A stretch of 64,000 nt of DNA from Rhizobiales bacterium 2SD (GTDB taxonomy: Bacteria > Pseudomonadota > Alphaproteobacteria > Rhizobiales > Beijerinckiaceae), in NCBI GenBank assembly GCA_005502805.1, contig SCMY01000011.1, positions 124,001 to 188,000 on the forward strand. Reading direction: 5' to 3'. The notes under the pieces were generated by a model. It did not search any database, was not told the origin of the DNA, and saw only the letters and a program-made list of their open reading frames with translations. A program made the translations under genes and the position numbers. This document shows, in pieces, positions 16,477-24,876 of the stretch (its first letter is position 1; every line of letters begins with the position of its first letter).

Positions 16477-16491
16477 GCTAGACTGTCTAGC
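16477..16491. promoter_or_regulatory. 15-bp palindromic operator upstream of the Phd/VapC pair
   Basis: GCTAGAC-T-GTCTAGC is a perfect palindrome 16 bp upstream of the antitoxin start, overlapping a TATATAG-like -10 region. Phd-type antitoxins repress their own promoters at palindromes of this size and place. Confidence 0.65.
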
Positions 16492-16586
16492 TATATAGGG
16501 GCGATTCCTGACGGGCCAACGCCGCAAATTCCAGCGATCCAGGGGCGATTTCGCCCAGATTCGTTGGACTCTCTCTATAATGTCAG

Positions 16587-16619
16587 AAACGTCCGATAAT
16601 GCAAGATTATCGGACGTTT
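16587..16619. repeat. 33-bp inverted repeat (14-bp arms, 5-bp spacer), dif-like or terminator-like
   Basis: AAACGTCCGATAAT at 16587-16600 and its exact complement at 16606-16619 are separated by GCAAG. TATAAT lies on both sides (16576-16581 and around 16621), in AT-rich DNA otherwise rare here. The arm and spacer sizes resemble the core site of a tyrosine recombinase, and one is encoded 1.5 kb away. The plus strand also reads as a hairpin before TTTTTATAA, so an intrinsic terminator or an operator for the DUF1403-scpB genes is possible. No plus-strand gene ends just before it, which weakens the terminator reading. Confidence 0.6.
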
Positions 16620-16647
16620 TTATAATTCGACGGGCCGTGCGGTTTTG

Positions 16648-17646
16648 ATGCCAGATGGTGGCACTAAGCGCACGTTTGGTTTATCCTTCCGGTCGATGCA
16701 AAGGACTGAGTCGAACACGATCTCTGCGCTCTCGTCCCTGGCCGTCCCCGGCTGGGCGATCCCGCGCGGGGTGATCGAAAGCGACGTCGAAGCGGCCTTC
16801 CTCGCCGGCGCGGCCCTGAATTCACTGGACAATCTGGTGCGCGCCGCGCCGCCATGGTCGGGCGCGTGGCGTCAGCGGCTCGCGCTGAAATGTGCTGCTA
16901 CCGCCGCCGGCGCAGGAGGGCGAACGGAGGACGAGCGGCAGATTCGGGATGCCTGGCACCTGCGTTCCGGGGGCGGCGATCCGGGGCCGGCAGGGAACCT
17001 GCTCGCCGCCTGGAGGCGTCTCGCCGACCGTGCGCCGGAGCTAAGCCCGGACGGCATCAGGTCGATTGTCGGCTTGCTCGGCTTGCGCTGGACGGACGAG
17101 CTCGGCGAGTTGGCGGCCACGATTGCCGATTACGGTCGATCGACCCGGCCGGCCCCATTGATTGCCGCGGCCATCATGGCGGAAGTCCAGCGGATCAGTC
17201 CTGACGCCGAGCTTCTTGGCTGGTGGCTGGCTGACCTCGCCATCGCGGCCCGGATGCGCTGGCCGGTCGGTGTGCCGATGCTGGGGATGCAAGCGCGCGG
17301 CGCCGCCTACCGTGGCCCAGGCGGGCGCGGTCGGATCCGACCGGGAGGGGAGGGGTTCGAGCGCGCGGTATGTGTCGCGCTTGCCATGGCATCAGCGGAA
17401 GCCTGCCGTCTCGCCGCCGAGATCGCTCCACGGGCGGCTCAACTGGTCGCCGTCGCGCCGAAGCTGCGCGCTAAAGGGGCAGGGGAGGTGGTCCGCCTTC
17501 TGCTCGATAACGACGCCGTGTCAGGCACTCTGCAGACGGCTAGCCTGACCCGCTGGGGTGCGCGACGCCTGTTTGACAGGCTGTCCGAGCTTGCCGCCGT
17601 TCGCGAATTGTCTGGGCGCGCCAGCTTCCGGCTCTACGGGCTCTGA
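16648..17646 (+). CDS. DUF1403 family protein
   Basis: About 332 residues, rich in Ala, Arg and Leu, with the form of DUF1403 proteins known almost only from alphaproteobacteria and often from repABC replicons: AAFLAGAALNSLDNLVRAAP, AGNLLAAWRRLADR, then LGLRWTDELGELAATIADYG. Function is unknown. A later methionine (MQRTESNTIS) is an alternative start. It ends 2 bp before the scpB start, so the two are almost certainly co-transcribed, which hints at a role in chromosome or replicon structure or segregation. Confidence 0.85.
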   Translation: MPDGGTKRTFGLSFRSMQRTESNTISALSSLAVPGWAIPRGVIESDVEAAFLAGAALNSLDNLVRAAPPWSGAWRQRLALKCAATAAGAGGRTEDERQIRDAWHLRSGGGDPGPAGNLLAAWRRLADRAPELSPDGIRSIVGLLGLRWTDELGELAATIADYGRSTRPAPLIAAAIMAEVQRISPDAELLGWWLADLAIAARMRWPVGVPMLGMQARGAAYRGPGGRGRIRPGGEGFERAVCVALAMASAEACRLAAEIAPRAAQLVAVAPKLRAKGAGEVVRLLLDNDAVSGTLQTASLTRWGARRLFDRLSELAAVRELSGRASFRLYGL

Positions 17647-17648
17647 CC

Positions 17649-18356
17649 ATGGCAAGGCGGGCTCAAACCGAAGAATTGTTCGACCCCGAGCTCACGGACC
17701 TGCCGCCGGAACTGCGCTGGCGCGAATGGATGGGCCGGGTCGAGGCCGTGATCTTCGCCTCGCCCGAGCCTGTCGGTCGCGAAACGCTCGCCCGGGTCGT
17801 TGGCCGCGACTGCAGCATCGACCTCCTGATCGACGACATCCGCGACGAGCTCGCCGGCCGCCCCTATGAGCTGGTCGCGGTCGCCGGCGGCTGGCAGCAC
17901 CGCACGAAACGGAATTTTGCCGGTGCGATCCGCACGGCGGTCGGCGCCCTCGGCCCGGAGACGAAATCCATCTCGTCGGCCGAGAGCCTGATCCTGATGT
18001 GCATCGCCTATTTCCAGCCGATCACCCGCGGCGAGCTCGGACAGTTCTTCGGGAAAGAGGTCAGCCGCGACACGATCGGGCATTTGCGCGGTCTGGGGTT
18101 CATCGCTGCCGGCCCGCGATCGCCTCAACCAGGGGCGCCCTATACCTATGTCACCACGAAGGAGTTCCTGTCGCATTTCGGCTTCGACACGCTCCGCGAT
18201 CTGCCGGACATGGAGGCGCTCGAGGACGCCGGCCTGCTCAGCAAGGAGCGGTTGCTGGCGGGAGACATTCCGATCGTGCGAGACGAGCTGGACGACCTCG
18301 CGGATGAGGTCGAGAGTCCCAATGGCGAAATCGGCGTCGCCGACGAAGCCCTATAG
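17649..18356 (+). CDS. scpB: SMC-Scp complex subunit ScpB-like protein
   Basis: 235 residues. WMGRVEAVIFASPEPVGRET followed by LARVVGRDCSIDLLIDDIRD is the first winged-helix of ScpB, and ESLILMCIAYFQPITRGELG with FFGKEVSRDTIGHLRGLG is the second. ScpB is a kleisin-associated subunit of bacterial condensin. On a plasmid with no smc or scpA nearby it either works with the chromosomal complex or has a specialised segregation role with DUF1403. The start is 2 bp after the DUF1403 stop. The C-terminal tail is acidic and variable. Confidence 0.9.
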   Translation: MARRAQTEELFDPELTDLPPELRWREWMGRVEAVIFASPEPVGRETLARVVGRDCSIDLLIDDIRDELAGRPYELVAVAGGWQHRTKRNFAGAIRTAVGALGPETKSISSAESLILMCIAYFQPITRGELGQFFGKEVSRDTIGHLRGLGFIAAGPRSPQPGAPYTYVTTKEFLSHFGFDTLRDLPDMEALEDAGLLSKERLLAGDIPIVRDELDDLADEVESPNGEIGVADEAL

Positions 18357-18405
18357 GCGCGCTGGGTCTGAGCTTCGCGCAGTTCTCGCCCGAGCACGAC
18401 CGACC

Positions 18406-19605
18406 CTACGAAGCGGTCGATCGAGAGGTCCTCAGCAGCGCCGCCGCAATGACCGCCGTACCGAGCGTGACAGCCGCGCTGATCACGAAGACCATAGACA
18501 GGCCTTGCTGGCTGGCTATCCATCCGAGCGCCGGACTTCCAAAGGCCATCGCGACATCCAGAAAGGCCGTGTAGATCCCCATTGCAAGGCCACGATCTTG
18601 GGATGCTGTGCCTCCGACGGCCTCTACGCCGAGCCCTGGATAGACAAGCGAGTAGCCGAAGCCAGCCAGCGCGGCGCCCAACGAGGCAAGCAGGCTGGTT
18701 CCCGCGAGCCCCATGATCAGCAGGCCGGCCGACTGAACCAGCACGAACAGCAGGGCAATCTTCGCGCCCCCGTATCTATCCGGAAGATGGCCGCAGAGCA
18801 CACGCGCTGCGATCAGGGCCGCGCCGAACGCCGTGAATCCGAGCCAGACGGGTTGCCACTGCTTGTCGGCGTATAGAAGGGAGCTGAAGGCCAGGATCGC
18901 GCCGTAGCCGATGCTGGCGAGAGCCGCGCCGAGACCGGGCAGCCAAACCGTACCGATGACGGCCCTTACATTGGATTTCCTCTGCCGCACTTGCCGTCGG
19001 GGATCCGGCGTTCGCAACAGTGACACCAACACGAGAAGCGGCAAAAGCGCGGTCAGAAGCCCGATCGCGACGAAGCCGCAGGATGTGAACAGGATGGACC
19101 CGAACGGACCGCTGAAGGCCAGCGCCGCAAACATTGCAGTGCCGACCCAGGCGATGACCTTGCCGGAATGTCCGGGATCAACAATCGCCAAACCCCAAGC
19201 CACGCCGCCCGTGATGATGAAGCTCTCTGCCCCGCCGAGCACTGCGCGTCCCACGACAAGGATCGAGACGGAGAGGGCAGGCGAGCTCTCCGCGGCCACG
19301 GACAGAAGATAGAGAAGCCCCGCTACCGCTGCGGTCGCCAGGCCGATCAGAACGGCTCTTTTTCCGCCGTTCGCATCCGAAAAGGAACCCGACCAAACGC
19401 GCGAGATCAGGGAAGCGGCGAACTGCGCGCCGGCGACCACGCCGACGACGACGCTACCGAAGCCGAGATTGTGGCTGACGTGCAGCGGAAGCACGGGCAA
19501 CGCCGCACCGATGACGACGAACCCGGCCAGCACCGCGGCCATGATCGGCAGCAGGGTCACGGCGACCGAAGGCGATGGTGTCGACGGTGATGGCGAGGGT
19601 GTCAT
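18406..19605 (-). CDS. MFS transporter, YhhS/YfcJ-like
   Basis: 399 residues with about twelve hydrophobic segments. The cytoplasmic loop after helix 2 reads SRVWSGSFSDANGGKRAVLI, the MFS signature. Overall form suggests the YhhS/YfcJ branch of small-molecule exporters (often labelled arabinose-type transporters). A Ser/Pro/Thr-rich N-terminus (about 15 residues) precedes helix 1, so a later start is possible. It is convergent with scpB and the last gene of the leftward unit that begins at 24744; the 24-bp gap to the aldo/keto reductase suggests co-transcription. Confidence 0.88.
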   Translation of the reverse strand: MTPSPSPSTPSPSVAVTLLPIMAAVLAGFVVIGAALPVLPLHVSHNLGFGSVVVGVVAGAQFAASLISRVWSGSFSDANGGKRAVLIGLATAAVAGLLYLLSVAAESSPALSVSILVVGRAVLGGAESFIITGGVAWGLAIVDPGHSGKVIAWVGTAMFAALAFSGPFGSILFTSCGFVAIGLLTALLPLLVLVSLLRTPDPRRQVRQRKSNVRAVIGTVWLPGLGAALASIGYGAILAFSSLLYADKQWQPVWLGFTAFGAALIAARVLCGHLPDRYGGAKIALLFVLVQSAGLLIMGLAGTSLLASLGAALAGFGYSLVYPGLGVEAVGGTASQDRGLAMGIYTAFLDVAMAFGSPALGWIASQQGLSMVFVISAAVTLGTAVIAAALLRTSRSTAS

Positions 19606-19629
19606 TCGGTCGGAGCCATTTGATGAGCG

Positions 19630-20619
19630 TTACCAGGCGTAGGCTTGCGGCGCTTCCCCGCCCGGACCCGGCCAGATTTTGTCGAGCTTCGTCAGCGTCT
19701 CGTCGGAGAGCCTGAGCGATGGCGCTTTCAGGTTCTGGCGCAGTTGCTCGACGGTGCGCGGACCACTGATGACGGAGGTCACGGCCGGATTGTGCAGCAG
19801 CCAGGCCAATGCGACGTCCGAGGGCGCGGCACCCAAGTCGCGGCAGAGCCTTTCATAGGCTTCCAGTTGCGGACGCTTCTTCGCGATCTGCGCTTGCAGG
19901 CCCGGCGTCGCCCGGCGGCCTTCGGAGATCTTCTGCAATACGCCGCCCAGCAGCCCCATGCCGATCGGGCTCCAGGGAATGAGACCGATGCCGAAATGGC
20001 GCAGCGCCGGGATCACCTCCAGCTCGATCGTCCGCTGCGTGAGATTGTAAAGGCTCTGCTCGGAGGCCAGCCCCAGCAGGTTGCGCGAGGCGGCTGTCAG
20101 CTGCGCGGTGGCGATATCCCAACCGGCGAAGTTCGAGGAGCCGACATAGGTGATCTTGCCCTCGCGGATCAACTGCTCCATCGCCTGCCAGATCTCTTCC
20201 CACGGCGTCGCCCGGTCGATATGGTGCATCTGGTAGAGATCGATGTGGTCGGTCTTCAGCCGCTTCAGGCTCGCCTCGCAGGCGCGGCGGATGTGATAGG
20301 CCGACAGGTACTTGTCGTTCGGGCCGGTTTCCATCGGCTGATAGACTTTAGTGGCCAGCACGATCCTGTCGCGACGCGTGCCGTCCTGCGCCAGCCAGTT
20401 GCCGATGATCTCCTCGGACGTGCCGTAGCCCTTCGCCATGTCGGGCGACTGCGGCCCGCCATAGACGTCGGCGGTATCGAAGAAGTTGATGCCAGCTTCC
20501 AGCGCCTCATCCATGATGGCGAAGCTGGTAGCCTCATCGGTGAGCTCGCCGAAATTCATCGTGCCGAGCGCGACGCGGCTGACTTTGAGGCCGGTGCGGC
20601 CAAGATGCGTGTAGTCCAT
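19630..20619 (-). CDS. aldo/keto reductase
   Basis: 329 residues with the AKR (beta/alpha)8 pattern: MDYTHLGRTGLKVSRVALGT, catalytic Asp and Tyr in FFDTADVYGG, a Lys in LATKVYQPM, and HHIDRATPWEE with the conserved His region. The C-terminal SVISGPRTVEQLRQNL binds the NADPH phosphate. Start at 20619 is supported by AGGAG upstream. It likely reduces aldehydes or ketones produced or imported by the same operon (SDR, cupin, hydrolase), but the substrate is unknown. Confidence 0.93.
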   Translation of the reverse strand: MDYTHLGRTGLKVSRVALGTMNFGELTDEATSFAIMDEALEAGINFFDTADVYGGPQSPDMAKGYGTSEEIIGNWLAQDGTRRDRIVLATKVYQPMETGPNDKYLSAYHIRRACEASLKRLKTDHIDLYQMHHIDRATPWEEIWQAMEQLIREGKITYVGSSNFAGWDIATAQLTAASRNLLGLASEQSLYNLTQRTIELEVIPALRHFGIGLIPWSPIGMGLLGGVLQKISEGRRATPGLQAQIAKKRPQLEAYERLCRDLGAAPSDVALAWLLHNPAVTSVISGPRTVEQLRQNLKAPSLRLSDETLTKLDKIWPGPGGEAPQAYAW

Positions 20620-20716
20620 CGGATTTCTCCTGATTGTTGGCTGCGCGATCGTCACACGCAGCAGGGCCTCGAAACGCGCCGTTCACCTACGGCGCATGTT
20701 TTCGCGACGATGCGGA

Positions 20717-21460
20717 TCACCAGGGCTGGTTGGCCGGCCCGACCGTGAACTCGTTGATCGTGGTGTCTTCCGGTGCGTCGATGGCGAAGGCGACGACGTC
20801 GGCGATCCGCTCCGGCGAAATGCCGTATTTGGCATAGATGCCCTGCATGGATTCGGCCGTGCCCTTGTCGCTGATCGTGTCGAGGAGCTCCGTGTTTATT
20901 GCAGCCGGGTAGATCGTCGCGGTGCGGATGTTCGTTCCCTCCATGGCGGATTCCATGCGCAGGACCTCCATGAAATCGCGCACGAACCATTTGGTGCCGC
21001 CATAGACCGCACCGCCCGGATAGGCCTTGAGCCCGGCGACCGACGAGGTGGTGATCACCTGTCCGGACTTCTGCGCGGTGAATGTGCGCAGCACGGCCGC
21101 GACGCCGTTGAGGACGCCCTTGACGTTGACGTCGACCATCTGGTGCCAGTCGTCGGTCTTCAGCGCGGACAGCGGCGAGTTCGGCATGAGACCAGCGTTC
21201 AGGAAGATGACGTCGACGCGCCCGAACGTGTCCTTGGCCAGCTTCACGATGGCGTCGTTGTCGGCCTGCCTGGTGACGTCCAGTTCCTGGTAAACGGCCC
21301 GGCCGCCGCTCTCCGCGATCTCATCCGCGATCTGCTTCAGTCGCTCGGCCCGCCGCGCGCCCAGAACGACTTTCGCGCCCTTGCTCGCCAGCAGCTTCGC
21401 GGTCGACTCGCCGATGCCCGACGATGCTCCGGTGATGATGATGACCTTGTCCTTGATCAT
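20717..21460 (-). CDS. SDR family NAD(P)-dependent oxidoreductase
   Basis: 247 residues of a classical short-chain dehydrogenase: TGASSGIG cofactor motif near residue 10, FLNAGLMPN (NAG), a Ser in ITTSSVAG, and the catalytic YGGTK for YxxxK. The arginine-rich GARRAERLK after strand 2 suggests NADPH. The start at 21460 has GGAGAA upstream; the open frame to 21520 adds unlikely sequence. Part of the operon with aldo/keto reductase and cupin. Substrate unknown. Confidence 0.93.
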   Translation of the reverse strand: MIKDKVIIITGASSGIGESTAKLLASKGAKVVLGARRAERLKQIADEIAESGGRAVYQELDVTRQADNDAIVKLAKDTFGRVDVIFLNAGLMPNSPLSALKTDDWHQMVDVNVKGVLNGVAAVLRTFTAQKSGQVITTSSVAGLKAYPGGAVYGGTKWFVRDFMEVLRMESAMEGTNIRTATIYPAAINTELLDTISDKGTAESMQGIYAKYGISPERIADVVAFAIDAPEDTTINEFTVGPANQPW

Positions 21461-21491
21461 GGCAGTTCTCCGAATTTGATGATGGGGTTTC

Positions 21492-21887
21492 TCAGGCGCC
21501 GTATTCGGCGTCGCTGACATGCTCCATCCAGTCGACGACCTTGCCGTCCTTGACCTCCTGGAGCGCGATATGGGTCATGGCGATCTCGGGCGATGCACCA
21601 TGCCAGTGCTTTTCGCCCGGTTCGAACCAGACGACGTCGCCGGGGCGGATCTCCTCGACAGGTCCGCCCTCGCGCTGGACGCGGCCGAGACCGGACGTCA
21701 CGATCAACGTCTGGCCGAGCGGATGGGTGTGCCAGGCCGTGCGGGCACCCGGCTCGAAGGTGACGTGTGCGCCCTGCACGCGATCGGGAGCCGCCGGATT
21801 GAACAGGGCGTCGATGCGGACGCGACCGGTGAACCAGTCGGATGGACCGGGACGGGAGGGCGTTTGCCCGGCGCGATAGATTTCCAT
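21492..21887 (-). CDS. cupin-domain protein, (R)-mandelonitrile lyase-like
   Basis: 131-residue single cupin. Motif 1 is GARTAWHTHPLGQTLIVTSG, giving two His and a Gln at metal positions, and motif 2 is PGDVVWFEPGEKHWHGAS with a further His. This arrangement is seen in the small manganese cupins that include bacterial (R)-mandelonitrile lyases and in cupins encoded next to SDR/AKR genes. It lies 16 bp downstream of the cyclophilin-like gene. The reaction here is not known. Confidence 0.88.
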   Translation of the reverse strand: MEIYRAGQTPSRPGPSDWFTGRVRIDALFNPAAPDRVQGAHVTFEPGARTAWHTHPLGQTLIVTSGLGRVQREGGPVEEIRPGDVVWFEPGEKHWHGASPEIAMTHIALQEVKDGKVVDWMEHVSDAEYGA

Positions 21888-21903
21888 GGCGGCCTCCTTC
21901 GGG

Positions 21904-22371
21904 TCAGGACAGGGGTTCGACGCGCAGCTTATGTTCGCCGCGCACGAGCAGCGGCCGGGCTCCCTCGTCGAGGCGGCCGAGCCTGATCAGGCCGCGCGAC
22001 CAGCGATAGGGGCCGTAGAACATCGCCAGATTCCCCCAGGGCGCGTAGTAGCAGAGGTCACCGATCGCCTCGTTGCCGAAGCGGCCGCTGCCTTCCTCGG
22101 TTAGTTTTCGCGGCAGGTAGGCGATCTTCTCGTTTGTCGAATAGTCGCCGATCGTCACGTCCAGCGGCAGCATCGAGAAGAGATCGCGCGCTGAAGGATT
22201 ATCCTCCAGCGTTGCCGTGAAGTCCTGATCCGCAAAGACGAATCTGAGGCGCATGGCGGTTCCTTTCCTATTCGACGGCACATCGGTCTGCGCGCCAGCG
22301 ACGGAATGAACAGCGAGGCTGGCCGCGGTGCCCGCCAGCAATGTGCGACGTGAAATCCTCGGCTGTGTCAT
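21904..22371 (-). CDS. cyclophilin-like fold protein with Tat-type signal
   Basis: 155 residues. The N-terminus RISRRTLLAGTAASLAVHSV resembles a Tat or Sec signal peptide ending near AGAQ. The mature part MRLRFVFADQDFTATLEDNP with FSMLPLDVTIGDYSTNEKIA and YYAPWGNLAMFYG is characteristic of the cyclophilin-like family (PF18050 type), small beta-barrel proteins of unclear catalytic role, commonly beside SDR, cupin and AKR genes. An internal ATG before MRLRF could make a cytoplasmic form. Confidence 0.85.
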   Translation of the reverse strand: MTQPRISRRTLLAGTAASLAVHSVAGAQTDVPSNRKGTAMRLRFVFADQDFTATLEDNPSARDLFSMLPLDVTIGDYSTNEKIAYLPRKLTEEGSGRFGNEAIGDLCYYAPWGNLAMFYGPYRWSRGLIRLGRLDEGARPLLVRGEHKLRVEPLS

Positions 22372-22438
22372 TCCAGTTCCTCCTGTTATGGGACGAGCGG
22401 GGCGCGGAGCTCTGCTCCCCCAGCAGTCTCACCTTCCG

Positions 22439-23560
22439 TCAGGCGGCCAGGTGCCGGTTGAAGAAGCTCGTCAACTTGTCGAACGGGATAACGTCCGCCT
22501 TGTCGTACAGATCGACATGGCTGGCGCCCGGGATGATCATCAGTTCTTTCGGCTCCGCAGCGGCTGCGTAGGCGGTTTCGCTGAAGTATCGCGAGTGCGC
22601 CTTTTCGCCGTGGACGAACAGGACCGGTCGCGGCGAAATCTCCTTGATGTAACTCAGGATCGGCATGTTCATGAACGAGAGCGGCGTGGTCCGGGTCCAG
22701 GCGTTCCCGGAGTTGACCGCGCGCTTATGGTAGCCGCGCGGCGTCATGTAATAGTCGTGATAATCGACCAGGAACTGCGCCTCGCCGCCCTTCAACTCGT
22801 TGTAAGGCGGCTGGTAGGCCGGAGCTCCGTTCGTAGCGTCTTCCCAACGCTGCCGGCTCAACTGCTCGAGCGCCTGCGCGCGCTGTTCGAGCGTCACGCT
22901 GTCATTGTAGCCCTTCGACATGACGCGGGTCATGTCGTACATGGTGCTGGCGACGACGGCCTTGACCCGCTTGTCCACGGCGACGGCGTTCAAGGCCATG
23001 CCGCCCCAGCCGCAAATGCCGATGATGCCGAGCCGCTCGCGATCGACCGAGGGGTGTAGGCCGAGATAGTCGACCGCGGCGCTGAAATCCTCGGTATTGA
23101 TGTCGGGCGAGGCGACATTGCGCGGCTCGCCGCCGCTTTCACCGGTGAAAGACCCATCAAAAGCCAGCGTGGCGAATCCGCGCTCCGCCATGGTTTGCGC
23201 GTACAGGCCCGAGGACTGTTCCTTCACCGCTCCGAACGGACCGCCGATGGCCAGCGCCGCCAGCCGCCGATCGGCGCGGTCCTTGGGCAGATAAAGATCG
23301 CCCGCCAGGGTGATGCCGTAGCGATTCCTGAAGGTGACCTTCTGATGATCGACCTTCTCGCTCTTGGGGAAGGTCTTGTCCCATTCCGCTGACATGCTTT
23401 GAGCCTCTGCGTTGGAAGTCTTGGAAAGCGATGCGATCGCCAGCGTCGTCAGGCCGGCACCGGTCAGTTTCATGAGGTCGCGGCGATCCATGGATGTCGT
23501 CGGCGCCTTCCGAAGGTTCGTGTCATGGGTGTCCATCGGTATGTCCTCGCTGTTTGTCAT
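22439..23560 (-). CDS. alpha/beta hydrolase with Tat signal, dienelactone hydrolase/YcjY-like
   Basis: 373 residues. A twin-arginine-like leader (MDRRDLMKLTGAGLTTLAIA) ends near NAEAQS, so export is predicted. The nucleophile elbow reads GICGWGG, placing Cys where most hydrolases have Ser, as in dienelactone hydrolase and YcjY-type proteins. The final His is probably in PGASHVDLYD. The start overlaps the MFS gene stop by 4 bp (ATGA); a second ATG at 23536 is possible. In its operon it may hydrolyse an ester or lactone substrate in the periplasm. Confidence 0.88.
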   Translation of the reverse strand: MTNSEDIPMDTHDTNLRKAPTTSMDRRDLMKLTGAGLTTLAIASLSKTSNAEAQSMSAEWDKTFPKSEKVDHQKVTFRNRYGITLAGDLYLPKDRADRRLAALAIGGPFGAVKEQSSGLYAQTMAERGFATLAFDGSFTGESGGEPRNVASPDINTEDFSAAVDYLGLHPSVDRERLGIIGICGWGGMALNAVAVDKRVKAVVASTMYDMTRVMSKGYNDSVTLEQRAQALEQLSRQRWEDATNGAPAYQPPYNELKGGEAQFLVDYHDYYMTPRGYHKRAVNSGNAWTRTTPLSFMNMPILSYIKEISPRPVLFVHGEKAHSRYFSETAYAAAAEPKELMIIPGASHVDLYDKADVIPFDKLTSFFNRHLAA

Positions 23561-24744
23561 TCCGGTTTCAGCAAACGCTGCCCGTTCCCGATCAGCGCGA
23601 TGGCGAGCACCGCCAACACCACGCTTCCAATGAAGGTGGCCTGGATCGAAAGGCTGTCGAGCAGAAGACCACCGACCACCGCGCCGAGCAGGATCGAGGC
23701 CTGGATCGCAGCGACCATCAGGCTGCCACCAGCCTCGGGCGCGTCATCCGCGTTCTGCGACATCCAGATCATCCAGATCACGGAAAACATCGTGTTCATC
23801 GCGCCCCAGATGGCCATGAACAGGCCTGCGGCCACGGTGGAGAAGCCGAACAGGAGCAGCCCGACGGTCGCGCCGCCCATCACAAGTGCCGGCAGTTTCA
23901 GGAAAGGCGCGACATTGCCCTTCAGAAAGCGCCCTGCTGCCCAGGTGCCGATGAACCCGGCACAGCCAAGAAGAAGGAGCAGGACCGAGAGCGTCGTCAC
24001 GTCGACGCCCGTCACCTTCTCCAGAAAGGGGCGCAGATAGGTGAACATGGTGAAGGCCGAGCCCCATGACAGCATGCAGGCAACGAGCCCGCGCAGGAAA
24101 TACGGGCGCTTCAGCAGAGCGAACATCGCCCGGAAGTCCTGCTTCTGGTGCGCAGGCAGCGACGGCAGCGCCACCACATGCCAGGCGAGGTTGATGGCGA
24201 CGATCGGCGTCAACGCCCAGAACACGGCACGCCAGCCGAACAGCCCGCCGAGATAGCTGCCGACCGGCGCAGCGAAGGCTGCCGCGATCGCCTGGCCGCC
24301 ATACATCAGGGCCAATGCGCGCGGCACATCGCTTGCCGGAACAAGGCGCATGATGACGGCCGTGGCCAGCGCCCAGAAACCGCCGATGCAGACGCCGAGC
24401 AGCGCGCGGCCGATCATCAGCACGGCGAAGTTCGGCGCCATTGCGACCAGAACCAGGGACGCCAGCATGAAGGCGGTCATAGCGACCATCACCCATTTCC
24501 GGTTCAGCGTTCCGGCGACGGTGGTGATGAGCAGGCTCGCCGCGACGGCGAATAGCCCGCTGATCGAAATGGCCTGCCCGGTCTGGCCTTCTGTGGCGCG
24601 CAGCCCCTCAGCCATCGGCGTCAAAAGGCTGACCGGCATGAATTCCGAGGCGATCAGCATCGCCACGCACAGCGCCATCGACAGGACCGCGCCCCAGGCC
24701 GCGATCGGCTCTTTACTACTTGCTTCTGCTGTTGCGGCAGTCAT
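23557..24744 (-). CDS. MFS transporter, DHA1/NepI-like
   Basis: 395 residues, twelve predicted membrane spans. FAVAASLLITTVAGTLNRKW and GRALLGVCIGGFWALATAV (motif C-like, helix 5 region) place it in the DHA1/NepI-AraJ exporter group for drugs or nucleosides. It is the first gene of the leftward operon to 18406, 132 bp from the divergent LysR gene, with an inverted repeat between them. Export of a toxic aldehyde, ester or related compound is a fair guess. Confidence 0.9.
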   Translation of the reverse strand: MTAATAEASSKEPIAAWGAVLSMALCVAMLIASEFMPVSLLTPMAEGLRATEGQTGQAISISGLFAVAASLLITTVAGTLNRKWVMVAMTAFMLASLVLVAMAPNFAVLMIGRALLGVCIGGFWALATAVIMRLVPASDVPRALALMYGGQAIAAAFAAPVGSYLGGLFGWRAVFWALTPIVAINLAWHVVALPSLPAHQKQDFRAMFALLKRPYFLRGLVACMLSWGSAFTMFTYLRPFLEKVTGVDVTTLSVLLLLLGCAGFIGTWAAGRFLKGNVAPFLKLPALVMGGATVGLLLFGFSTVAAGLFMAIWGAMNTMFSVIWMIWMSQNADDAPEAGGSLMVAAIQASILLGAVVGGLLLDSLSIQATFIGSVVLAVLAIALIGNGQRLLKPE

Positions 24745-24829
24745 GTCTCCGCATTCTCCCGAATGTTTTCTCGGAGTCGCATATAGCCTCGCGCGCGTCG
24801 TGCGATTACCCGCCTCAATTGGAATGGAC

Positions 24830-24848
24830 TAATCGATCAGGTCGATTA
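24830..24848. promoter_or_regulatory. LysR-type operator between the MFS operon and lysR gene
   Basis: TAATCGA-tcagg-TCGATTA is a perfect inverted repeat with the T-N11-A core of LysR binding sites, 28 bp before the LysR start and 86 bp before the divergent MFS start. This suits autorepression of the regulator and activation of the leftward operon. Confidence 0.65.
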
Positions 24849-24876
24849 ATCTCGGAGCCATAGAGAGCAAGGGCGC

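Noticed and set aside
16587..16619. shared CGGAC core between this inverted repeat and the IclR sites
   Set aside because: Arm sequence and geometry differ (no AA spacer, no third half-site), so it is not counted as an IclR operator.
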